Below are positions 1-10,631 of a DNA stretch of 64,000 nt, one piece after another. The position numbers and the translations under genes were made by a program. Below the pieces are notes generated by a model. That model did no database searches. It was not told the DNA's origin and saw only the letters and a list, made by a program, of their open reading frames with translations. Origin of the DNA: Nymphaea colorata (Eukaryota > Streptophyta > Magnoliopsida > Nymphaeales > Nymphaeaceae). The stretch is taken from NCBI RefSeq assembly GCF_008831285.2, contig NC_045149.1:6784417-6848416 (forward strand). Reading direction: 5' to 3'. Within the stretch, counting starts at the first letter, position 1. Every line of letters begins with the position of its first letter.

Positions 1-82
1 ATGTTCAGTTACACATCGTTTATAAATGTATTTACAAACTTAATTTACACACACACACACACATATATACATATATATTCTC

Positions 83-126
<44 letters not shown>

Positions 127-514
127 GAACCCACACCCATGTAACACATGATTTTGGTGCAAATATATCTCAAGCAAGGCTACAGCTTGAAGGTCATGCA
201 CCCAACCCCTTAGCAAGGAGGATGAAGTTCTCCGAATCAATCAAAGCATACTTTGAAGTTCAGTGCTAACACAAACAGAGAAGCAAAAATGTCAAATAAT
301 TTCTGTAACACAGATTCACCATGTATTGCAACTAATAAAATATTTGGAAGTTCCATCATTTACTTGTCGCAGGATTTCCAACTAAAAAATCCACAAAAGA
401 GTTACCATAATACATGCACAAGCACAAGGCATAATAGAAAAGGTAGAATACTTTACATGCTTCACCTACTATAATAATACATTCACAGCAAAACAATTTC
501 TAAATATTGCATGC
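1..514. repeat. Intronic DNA with CA/TA microsatellites
   Basis: This stretch lies in the intron after exon 4 of the glycine-rich gene. Positions 48-126 hold (CA)n, (CATA)n and (TA)n simple repeats. No next exon of the gene can be recognised on the minus strand here, so it lies beyond the left edge. Short open frames in this part are not convincing. Confidence 0.6.
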
Positions 515-3500
515 CTTTATAGAGGAGTCACTCAATAGTAACTCTTCAGCAACCAGCTCGAACTCTGAAAATGGATAATCAGCTAACCCGAAACTCAAGC
601 AGCCTTCATTAAGAAGCCTTATTTGGCCCCTCACCTTCAAAAAAAAATGAAAGGACAATGTCAGCTGAAAATGTCAAGAATACTTAGTATCAGGTCCTGT
701 CTCTCGTATTTCTCAAATACAAGATTACAAACTTAGGATATATATCATAGCCTCATCTCTTAATGAATTAAGGCAAGAATAGGTGGTCATAGTAATGAGA
801 AGTAGCATCCACGGAAGTCTAGGCACAGGTGCAGGTGGGTAAAAGGCCACTAAGCAATAAAGCAAGTCCAAGTTGCGCTCTAAGAAAAAGATATCCTTGT
901 TATATGAATGGAACAATAAACATAGCTCAATGATAACTACATATCATGGAAGTTATATATTCATTAATTAATGAAAATACAGAAAAGGGAAAAGTTTCTT
1001 TAAGTAATAGACCACCATGTTGAAGTAGTAGATCCCATGTACAAACAAGTGAATGCAAAATCTTAAGCAAAACTGCAAACATAACCGTACAAGTTGAAAA
1101 GACCCAAAATTAAATATATATTAAAGTACTTCACAGTAACACAACACTGAAGCAAACTTTGCTTTGGAAGGTAAAAATAACAATCTTAGTTGTCAGCAGA
1201 AAGAAGCTATGGTTATCAAGATATCAGAAGGTGAACTTCAAAAGCTTGTTGGGCTGGTGAAGGATTAGAAACCTCAGTAACTTAGCTGTAAATTAGAGTA
1301 CTCCAAATGAGATCTATTGATTGCAATACCTAACATCTAACTCATCTTATGCAATGGACACCAGCAAGACATCCAAAATTTAAGCTAACAGGTTGCTCCT
1401 TTTTATTTTATGTTTTTCATGTGATGATGTAGATAGCTTTGATACATGCAAGAGTTTTTGTTTCTTACTTAGAAAATGTTCCTCAAGTTCACCCATCAGT
1501 ATACTAGTTATTCTCCAATTCAAATCACTGCAAAATAATTTTGTCTTGGTGCAAGTTAGGTATTGTGTGACACATTATTAGTTTTCTCTTTTCCAGCTAT
1601 GCTATTCTTCTAAATCCCTAGTGTCCATATCCATGAAGATGACAAATTAAAAGTCAAAGTTTATAAGTAAAATGACAAGGCAATGAATCAAAAACTAAAA
1701 TCAGATACATAATTTAGACTGCATCCATATATAATGCTTGATACCATATCCCATATGGACAAAGTGGAAAAGAAAAAAAAACAGAAGGAACCGTACAGAG
1801 AACGAAATTCACCTGCACCCTTGTCCAACGCAAAGGAACAACAACCTTTGCACGGCTTTCTACAAAGACATTGGACCATATAGGGCTAGTTGGAAAATCC
1901 AGCAGAGGTGTTTCTGTCTGAGTTGAGACATTGTTATTGCTTACTCTGAGACTCAATAGTTTTGAATCGAATATAGTGCCTGCAGCTCCAGCATTTTCAG
2001 GGCAGCCAAGGCTTTTACCACCTAAAAGAGGAAAAACAATGGTGATGGGAAACACAGGTTAAACACATCAGCTGCAGTACACGAAGGCAGAAGGCATAAT
2101 CATCTCACAACAATCAAAATTTCCAAAATTAATGGTTTGCCAACATGTGGTCTCTGCAACCACGGATGAAAATGCAACCCAAAGGAATAAAAGTTTTTCT
2201 TCATAAAGTGTATAAGCAATTGGAGATCCAAAAATAGCCACATGTGATCATTTCCTTTCATCATTTGTATAAATTAAACCCTTGTCACAAATATCGTTCT
2301 CGGGAAAATCTAGGTGAAGTTTTTCTCAGGTATTTTTTGGTAAAGTTGTTCTTTCTCTGATAAATGCGACCTCTCTTATCTATATGGTTCATGCCAGAAA
2401 GGTACAAAGTTGGACTAATTTGGAAACACTTGGGAAATCTCGACAATTTAAAAAAAAATAATTAAAAAACATTTAAAAATTTTGAAATATTAAAATCTCG
2501 GGAAAAATCTTGAAAAGATCGCAATACAATCGCGAGATTTTTATTTTTGGATAAATTTTCAAATTTTGGCAATTTTTTCCTGATTTTTTTGTTTTATTTG
2601 ATTTTCTAGTAAATATCATGAGATTTTTGAAAATCTCGTGATATCTATGACACTAAATTAAACATATGAATCAAGATGTTAAACCAAGTGGGACTTTTAG
2701 TGAATTGACTTGTGAGTCTTTGCGCCAAGTTGGTGACTCAACCTGGACTTGACAACTTAATTTTTCACATTGTAATAATAGTGTATTTAATTTGTTGTAA
2801 CATTGATGTGTTATATTATTATATATAATATGTATAGTGACATATATGTATTATGCAAATTTTTAGCTATATGCTCGCTACAACATCACTAGTATATGCA
2901 TCATTTATGTAATATAGTGAATATTTCATAGAGTATATCACTAACAACCCCACCCACTCCCACACCAAGTTCAGGCTCTTGGTCGGGCAAATCCCAACCT
3001 ATCCCTTAGCAGCTTCAATTCCAACTTCAAAAGGTTAGAAATTAGAATAATCAATTATTTAATAACCTCCTTTATAAGCCCTAGAACATTCCTCACAATC
3101 TTCAAAACAGGACTAAACTTCTCACGATGGGGCATTATAATTCAACCTCCTTTAAGCACACATATTTTCATGTTTTATACCTTAGGTTCGAATGTTAAAC
3201 TAGCTCTGATACCACTATAACAATTCGACCCGCTCTCATACCAAACTCCTGCCCAACTTGCCCACTAAAAGATTAAGAAATAGGACCTTAACTATCTAGT
3301 CAGCTCTCTTAGAAGTCCCCCAAAATATTTAACAATCTTATATACAGGACTAAACTTCTCATAGTGTTACAATCCACCAATTACTATGGCTGAATTTGAT
3401 TGTCTTAGATCTGAATTTTGATTTTCTATAGAAAAAAAATATTTTCTGAACTCACATTTATAATCCCCAATCCTTGCCTTGGTGCCTGAATAAATCGATG

Positions 3501-5563
3501 AAGAATGAAACATTTAGTGCACTTACAACTTCTCTCTGCCTTGAAACGGGTGTATCATTGGGGTCCAGTCTCCCCTCACATAAAGTATATGGTCATGTGC
3601 AGGTGAGCCCCATCAAGTGACAATGAGACTCACTTCTTTGAGCTGGTGGCATGTTATTGTTGAAGAGGGTACTCAACCCAAATAGAGAAACCTCCTAATC
3701 CGGTTCCATTTAAGAGAAGCCAGGTTAAATACAATGTCAGACCAAGCTCATTGCTACTGTTGCAACTAAATGACAAGTTCCATGTTCAAGTTGGAGCCTG
3801 TATTTGGAGCCTACCTTAAAACCAATACTATATTATCAATGACTTAGGCACAACAAGGGCCATGCATATATGTACTTTGAGTATATATAGCTTCTTCCTT
3901 TCTACATCTATGCCATAAATAATTATGATTATTATCATCCATGTAGTATATGACAAATCATTTGAGTGATCTCCATATTACATTAAGGATATTACATCTC
4001 TTTTTCACTTTCACTTGCAATTCCATTTCTCATTATCCAAATTATTCATTTTCTCATTCCTAACTTCTGTGAAACAAAGGAGAAAGCAAGAAAAAGCCAC
4101 AGTTGGAGTAAAATCACCTCCACAAGTCAGCTTGTACATTTGTTTAATAAGATTCACCTTTCCAAAATAACCACAGGGTTATGGAGAAAAGTATTAATAT
4201 CATGTAAAGCAAAAAAACTGAAAGCATCATAGAACAGAAACAATTCTAGCAGCATACTTTGCACACACCATGAGCACTGATCTTCACATCTTCTTGAATG
4301 CTGTAGCAGTCCAAAGATATTCTTCCACCACCACCACCTCCCCAACCTGTGCCACCAGCAGCACTAATGGCACCATTTCCTTTCCTGTTACGATGATCAC
4401 ACAAATTAGGCCAATCAACTATCATAAGGTAACTGGAGATATGGTTCTACCTATGGGCTAATTAGAAATTTTCTCAATCCAACCAGAACCTATTTCTATG
4501 GTACACCTGCATTACCGGACATAGAATATAAAGTATGACAGCAATCAATGGAAAGCTAAAGGATATAGTAGAAGTAAATACTGAAGCTCTGGCTAAAAAA
4601 GTTGACAAGAAAATCCCTTCCAAATAACAAATATGTATATGTGACATAAACAACAATATTCACTTATGGAAGCCAAAAAAATCAAAAGGAAATACAAGAT
4701 CAAGCTGAAATGTTTAGAACTTACAGTCTTAGAGAGTGTACAATGATACTGCCCCCTGAACCACCACCACCCACCATTCCTCCTCCACCACCTTCAGCAG
4801 TGAAAGTCCCATTTAGGTATAGAAGATCCTTCACCCTTATTAGGATTCTACCTCCGCCGTTTCCTCCCAGTTGTCGTTCACTAGAAGTTGTACCACCTTT
4901 ACTTCCATAATTCCATGGCTCAGAAAGAGTGGACCAGCCATATACGTCTCCTCCCCAGACATCTTCCTGCTTCTTTTTGTTACCTTTAAGACAGAAAGCA
5001 CCCCTACCACCATGGCCACCACCTGCTCCATCCAAGCCAAGTGGTGTGCCACTAGTCTGCGAAGGAGGCTGTCCACCCAAGGAGCTGGTACTTATACTGG
5101 CATGATCACCTATGCTTAAGTTAGAGGCATTAACAATTACAGAACCTGCAATGATGGATGAATCTTCTCCAAGAATAACACTGCCAAACATATTGATAGT
5201 CACTAGACAATCAGGTATACGACAAGAGATTGAAACATGTGGAGAGATCACTAGGTCACCCGTTCCAGAAATATGCAGATCATTGTTCAATGTTATGCTT
5301 GTGTTTAGCAGGCATACTTTGTTCAAGGAACCCACACCATTCAAGTCAACCTCACAAGAGGAAACATTGCGCCAGAGGGTAAAAGCTGCCAAACTTTTGT
5401 ATCTGTTGTAGCTCAAGCCAGAAATGGTCAAGTTCTCAGGCACAACATAAGGGACAAAAGCCAAAGAGACAGGTCTTTGTGAAGAAAGGACAAGTGATGG
5501 CACTATTGCAGCTATTAATAGAAAGCTGTAACAGATATATTCATGTATATATGTTGGATGCAT
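515..5563 (-). CDS. Large glycine-rich membrane protein, 5' part (four exons; continues beyond left edge)
   Basis: Seen: coding exons 5563-4725, 4384-4269, 2021-1813 and 634-515, read right to left; phases agree at every junction (839, 116, 209, 120 bp; 428 codons). Residues 1-27 are a hydrophobic signal peptide, and many N-glycosylation motifs follow. The middle is rich in glycine runs (GGGHGGRGA, EDVWGGDVYGWST, GGTTSSE, GGGGSGGS). Exon 3 carries LGCPENAGAAGT and LLDFPTSPIWSNV; exon 4 carries LSFGLADY and EFELVAEELL. Known: this order is that of the plant family of Arabidopsis At5g11700, At5g47020 and At4g32920, proteins of over 1,400 residues with a long extracytoplasmic glycine-rich part and C-terminal membrane helices; no biochemical role is established as far as I know. 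The ATG at 5563 is chosen because the signal peptide follows it at once. Odd: exon 4 has no GT donor where homology ends; AAG is followed by GCATGC, so a GC donor is inferred. The C-terminal half is outside the window. Confidence 0.85.
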
Positions 5564-6844
5564 CCCCGTACAGGGGATACTTAATCTAATAAAAATTATT
5601 TCCTCAAATGCATTTCCCTTTTAGACAACCAAGGTCTCAGATCGCCACATAAAACTTGATAAATAAACCAAAGCATCTGTCAGAATGTGAAATTGCCAGA
5701 TAATGGAAGCCACTGTATCAACCTTCAAATTATTGATTGGCACAACCTCAAAACCATGTGTAGGTATACTGGCACAACCTAGAGAACTGGATGGTGGTCC
5801 ATGCACCTTCTACTTCAAGAATCAGGTTCACTATTTAGCAGTAATATAAATAAAATATAATCTGCAAGTAGACCAAAAGATTATAAAGATCAGCATCTTG
5901 TTCATCAAGACCAAATTACTTTGTCACAAAATATGTGTAATAGAATGTGACATGAGAAAATCTAAAAGGGAGATCGTTCCTGAGCCAATCCTCACTATAT
6001 ACTTGAGAGAATCAATAAGGAATCTGCTAAAGTTAATCATTATAACAATTGCTGTCTCACCGTCACATGAAAAGGAAAGAGCAGCATCACAAAATACTTA
6101 ACATGACAAAAGTATTCTATTGTCAGATATACAACAGATCAACATGATTCATAATGCCAAAAATATCCACAATCTTGTAGTCAATAAAGTATGTAAATTG
6201 CAGCAGCCATTCTGATGTTCACTTTCCTTCTTAGATTGAATGAAAAGTCATTCTATAGAATTCTAAATGAATACAGATCATAGGACACCAGTATCTAGTA
6301 ATTATATTGAATGCCAACATTCTTCTACAGTTCTACATCATACATTCATACTCTAATAGCATCAAGATAAAGGTGTGCAGAGAAAAGAGATGCTAGACAT
6401 ATCCATGGCAGCCACTTTGCACAATTGTCATGATACATACATGGATAACACAGAAAAATTCATAGTTTCTTGCTGGATTTCATAAGAAACAATTTGACTT
6501 ACTTGGATCATGTCATTTGTCCTAAATAACCTATGTGAAGCAAATGATATTGCCTGTCAGAAAAAAGAAAAATTGGAGAACCGATCTAAGAGTTCTCTTT
6601 CTTCATCATTAATCAAATCCCTGTGTGAAGATTTCAAGAAGAATATGCTATTTGTTCGATGAGAAAGAGAAAAGGATATCAAAAATTCCAGTGGCTGAAG
6701 CTGAAGCAGCTACTTCCAAAGTAACAGAAAAGCAATGTTGCTGATATTAAGTTACTGGTGACTTATCAGGGTGGAAAGTAATGACCTTTAACGTATCACA
6801 CACTTTATTATGTGTACACTATTAAAAATATACATATCTATCCC
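5564..6844. other. Upstream of the glycine-rich gene: no coding sequence seen
   Basis: AT-rich DNA upstream of the ATG at 5563. On the minus strand a possible splice acceptor (pyrimidine-rich tract, then TTATTAG) lies about 25 bases before the ATG, which would fit an intron in the 5' leader. No protein-coding similarity is seen on either strand. Confidence 0.4.
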
Positions 6845-7454
6845 CATTTCTGCTATGTTGTCAAGGCGCCCAGGCAGTGCCTAGCGCCCGGGCCTAGGCA
6901 AAAAAGGCAACCAATTTTTTTTTAAGTTTTATTAGTTATGTTAATATTTCAAGGTATTCTGATTAACTATTACTAATATTTGAATTGTGGAGAGTAGTAA
7001 TATAACAAGCATAATCAACTTAAACAATCAAAATTTAATTGTTTACTTCAGTGAATATGCAAAATCAATAGAAGAAGTTTAACATTACTCATTAAATGAA
7101 TCTAATATAAGAAAAAGAAAAAACCTAAATCTAATCTCTAGAAGAAAGAATGTAAATCTGCAAGAAGGCTTTAACCCATCTGTACTTAATACTTAATAGT
7201 ATACATATAAGTACACAACAGTAACAATACATATAACTTATAAGTACATAAACATACTAACATATACATATAACAGGTATCACAATACTACATATTATAT
7301 AATGGGCTAACAATATTATATATATATATATATATATAATAGGTTCATAAAATATTATATAACAGGTGTAACAAACTGTACATAACAGTATATACATATA
7401 ACACGTATTACAATACATATAACAGGAATAACAAATTATATTACAACACAATTT

Positions 7455-7459
7455 AACAT
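7455..7459. repeat. Target-site duplication of Copia, left copy (AACAT)
   Basis: AACAT directly precedes the left LTR and is repeated at 12806-12810 directly after the right LTR, which defines the insertion limits. Confidence 0.9.
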
Positions 7460-7708
7460 TGTTGATAGATTGTGGGTTTCGGGTCCGGATCCATACCCGA
7501 CCCGCCTTGTAGCCCGTTTTGGGCTCTACTTAAGTCATGTAACCCTAATCCTTAAGTGTTAATGATAATCTTAAGAGAGAGAGAGTCTGGCTGCTAGTGG
7601 GCACCAACTCCTCCTCATTCGTGGTTTTTTCTCCCTCGTGTTGAGGGTTTTCCACGTTACATCGTGATCATTGCTTCTCTTCCTCTTCTTCTTGTTCGTA
7701 TCTCTACA
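7460..7708 (+). repeat. Copia left LTR
   Basis: 249 bp, TG...CA bounded, same length as the right LTR at 12557-12805 and apparently identical. It contains the promoter and polyadenylation functions expected of an LTR. A CTTAAGTG-type segment and an AGAGAGAGAG run are visible in its middle. Confidence 0.95.
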
Positions 7709-7720
7709 TGGTATCAGAGC
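7709..7720 (+). other. Primer binding site (initiator tRNA-Met)
   Basis: TGGTATCAGAGC begins right after the left LTR. It is the classic plant LTR-retrotransposon primer site, complementary to the 3' end of initiator methionine tRNA. Confidence 0.93.
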
Positions 7721-8237
7721 CGTGAAGTTCCGGCGTTTCTGGTTGTCTTTTGCCCGTGTTAGAGGAGAATCGCCCGGCACTGTTCATCGTCTCGCCCGTG
7801 CCCGACGCTCGTGCCCGAGCGTCGTCTGTCGTCCCGCCGCCGTCTCCGCCCAGCGCCGCCCTGATCAACGCCGATCAGGATTCCGCCGTCTCCGCCTAGC
7901 GACAACCGGCCTAGCGACGCCCTGATTAGCGCAGCCGCTTCCGCCCAGCGTCGGCCTGCCCAGCGGCGTTCCCGTTCTGTCGCTTCCGCCCAGCGTCGGC
8001 CTGCCCAAACGACGACCTGTCCAGCGGCGGTCTTTTTCCGCCCAACGCCGTGTCCTTTTCCGGCGCCGTGCCGCTCTGCCTGGTCTGTTTCCGCCCAGCG
8101 CCGCGCCGACTGCCTGGTCTGTTCCCGCCCAGCGCCGCGCCGCTTTGCCTGGTTCCGTTTCCTGCTCTCTGTCCGTTTTTTGGTGTTGTATCGTGTGATT
8201 GCTTCTTGCTGCCCTTGCTGCCTACTGGTCTGTGATT
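7721..8237 (+). repeat. Copia leader with imperfect GC-rich tandem repeats
   Basis: The untranslated leader before gag is much richer in GC than its surroundings. It repeats CCGCCCAGCG, GTCGGCCTGCCCA and GCCTGGTCTGTT units many times between about 7840 and 8160. Long open frames here lack an ATG in gag frame and are taken as by-products of the repeat. Confidence 0.7.
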
Positions 8238-10631
8238 ATGGCAGCCTCTTCCTCGTCAACCGTCAACACCAATCCCACTGAAATAGGGGCTTTTAGAACG
8301 GAGAATGTTCCCATGCAGGTCATCACTCTTCGCCTCACCAAGGATAATTATTTCTCGTGGTCGCCTGCTATGACCATGGGGATTGCTGGCCGTGGTCGCA
8401 TGGCCTATATTGATGGGAGCAACCCCGAACCAGCAAGAACAAGTGATGTGTGGCATACTTGGTTTCTTGAGGATAATCAAGTGAAAACTTGGATTGTCAA
8501 TTCCGTTTCCGCCGATATTCAGCCCCTTATCCTTCGGAAGAAGACTGCTAGAGACATGTGGGTGGTCCTCGAGCAAATGTATGGCCAAAAGAAGACCGCA
8601 ATTCGTACTTACCAAGTAATGAAGACAGTCTATGGCATTCGACAAGGGACCTCGTCTGTTGCAGAGTACTATGGGGCTTTGAAAGCCAAGTGGGAAGAGC
8701 TTGACTATCATTCTGATATTCCTTGGCATTGTCCCCATGATCAGGCGCTCTATGTTGCTCATGAATGGGAAAACAGGGTGTTCCTATTTTTAGCAGGTTT
8801 AAATGATGAGTTTGAAGGTGTTCGAAGTCAGATTTTGAATTCAGGGGAGGTGTCCAGTATTGAAGATGTGTACTCCTGTGTTGAAGCGGAAGAACAGCGA
8901 AGGCTTGTTACAAAAGAAGGGAAGAGGGAACTTGTGCCCTATAACGAGAGATCTGCTCTCGTGAGTCGTGGTCCTGGCGGCCCATCTAGGTCTCTTCGCC
9001 GGTGCACTCACTGCAAGAAGACAGGTCACACTGTGGATTATTGCTGGGATCTTCATCCAGAAAAGAAGGGGAACAGAGGGAGATCTTTGACTGGGAGAAC
9101 GCCCGTGTCTGAGGTGCAAGCCTCTAGTGGAGAAAAAGTCTCCATTTCTGCTGACCAGCTTCGTGAACTAAGGGCTTATTTGGGCAGGCTCGATGTCAAC
9201 AAGACTGAGACCTCAGAGGGAACTACAGCTAATCATGCTCTTGCAGCTATTGGCAATCAAGGTAACTCTTCTGTGGGGGAATGGATTGTCGATAGTGGTG
9301 CTACTCATCACATGACAGGTAATCCAAAATTGTTTCATGAGTATAAGTTGTCCTCGGGAAGGGAACGTGTTTCTCTTGCAGATGGTTCCTCTACCTGTGT
9401 GGCAGGCGAAGGCACTCTGTCCTTGTTGGACAAATTTCATGTGCAGGGCGCTTTACATGTTCCCCAGTTTCCTTTAAATCTCTTATCAGTCAGTAGACTT
9501 ACTAAAGAATTGAATTGTGAACTTATATTCTCTGCCGATCGTTGTGTTTTGCAGGACTTGGTGACAGGGAAGAGGATTGGGATTGGTTTAGCTTCTGATG
9601 GATTATATCGTCTTCCCATACGTGTGGCTACTGCTCTGTTGACAGCGATCCGCAAGACAGATAAGAGAAGAGAAGATTGTCTTCAGTCTTTTATGTACTG
9701 GCATGAACGTTTTGGGCATTTACCTTTTGGGATTTTGAAACATTTGTTTCCAGACTTGTGTTCCTCCTTTGATGTGTCTTCCATTTCTTGTGATGTTTGT
9801 CAGTTTGCCAAACATGTGAGGGCTTCGTACCCTCTTTCTTCTAGTTGTGCTAATGAAGCTTTTTCTCTGATTCACTCTGATGTATGGGGACCTTCGGGCA
9901 TTCATACCCGTCAAGGTTTCCAGTATTTTATCACTTTCATTGATGATTTCTCTCGTGCTACATTTATATACTTGTTAAAAGACCGCAGCGAGGTTCCTCG
10001 AATCATCGAGACATTTATTCTTCTTGTGCATACCCAGTATGGTGCGAATGTTAAAACTTTCAGGTCCGATAATGCCCGTGAGTACATGTGTCGGCCTGTT
10101 GAGGAGTTTCTTAGACAACGGGGGATTGTTCACGAGACATCCTGTAGTTACACCCCCCCTCAAAATGGGGTAGCTGAAAGGAAAAATCGTCAACTTCTTA
10201 ATGTCACCAGGGCTCTTTTGTTTCAGAGAAATCTTCCTAAACACTATTGGGGTGATGCAGTTCTTACTAGTGCCTATCTTATTAACCGCATGCCCAGTCG
10301 TGTTTTGAATGGTCGGACTCCCCACTCGTTGCTTCCTGGCAGTCGTCCACCATTTCCTCTTCCTCCTCGTGTTTTTGGTTGTGTATGTTTTATCCATGAT
10401 CACAGTCCAAATGTCAAGAAACTTGATCCTAGGTCTATCAAAGGTGTCTTTGTTGGATACTCCCCTACGCAAAAAGGATACAAATGTATTGATCCTATTA
10501 CTGGTCGAGCTTATGTTACGAGGGATGTTACCTTCTTGGAACATGCCTCTTACTTTGGTGCGAATCCTCTTCAGGGGAGCAGTCTGTGGGCAGGGAAGAG
10601 TATTCTCAGAGACAGGAACTTCAGTTTATAG
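8238..10631 (+). CDS. Copia gag-protease-integrase polyprotein (front part, frame-broken)
   Basis: The ATG at 8238 (MAASSSSTVN) is the first in frame; codons upstream of it use no ATG. In order: UBN2-type gag domain; CCHC zinc knuckle CTHCKKTGHTVDYC at about residues 255-268; aspartic protease motif WIVDSGATHHMTG near 348; pre-integrase zinc region with HERFGH and CDVCQFAKH (about 475-525); integrase core with the catalytic triad in HSDVWG (about 545), RSDNAREY (about 610) and NGVAERKN (about 645). Reading in this frame leaves the family pattern after YFGANPLQG at about 10574 and ends at 10631 after some 19 non-homologous codons. The rest of the polyprotein continues in another frame. An in-frame polyprotein is usual for Copia, so a one-base loss in a G run is the simplest explanation. 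Confidence 0.93.
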   Translation: MAASSSSTVNTNPTEIGAFRTENVPMQVITLRLTKDNYFSWSPAMTMGIAGRGRMAYIDGSNPEPARTSDVWHTWFLEDNQVKTWIVNSVSADIQPLILRKKTARDMWVVLEQMYGQKKTAIRTYQVMKTVYGIRQGTSSVAEYYGALKAKWEELDYHSDIPWHCPHDQALYVAHEWENRVFLFLAGLNDEFEGVRSQILNSGEVSSIEDVYSCVEAEEQRRLVTKEGKRELVPYNERSALVSRGPGGPSRSLRRCTHCKKTGHTVDYCWDLHPEKKGNRGRSLTGRTPVSEVQASSGEKVSISADQLRELRAYLGRLDVNKTETSEGTTANHALAAIGNQGNSSVGEWIVDSGATHHMTGNPKLFHEYKLSSGRERVSLADGSSTCVAGEGTLSLLDKFHVQGALHVPQFPLNLLSVSRLTKELNCELIFSADRCVLQDLVTGKRIGIGLASDGLYRLPIRVATALLTAIRKTDKRREDCLQSFMYWHERFGHLPFGILKHLFPDLCSSFDVSSISCDVCQFAKHVRASYPLSSSCANEAFSLIHSDVWGPSGIHTRQGFQYFITFIDDFSRATFIYLLKDRSEVPRIIETFILLVHTQYGANVKTFRSDNAREYMCRPVEEFLRQRGIVHETSCSYTPPQNGVAERKNRQLLNVTRALLFQRNLPKHYWGDAVLTSAYLINRMPSRVLNGRTPHSLLPGSRPPFPLPPRVFGCVCFIHDHSPNVKKLDPRSIKGVFVGYSPTQKGYKCIDPITGRAYVTRDVTFLEHASYFGANPLQGSSLWAGKSILRDRNFSL

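Noticed and set aside
7257-7451. Tyrosine/isoleucine-rich 64-codon frame
   Set aside because: It is a translation of TA-rich simple repeats inside the hAT-like element.
8199-8237. An earlier start for the Copia gag frame
   Set aside because: The codon at 8199 is TTG; the first in-frame ATG is 8238 and is followed by a typical gag N-terminus.
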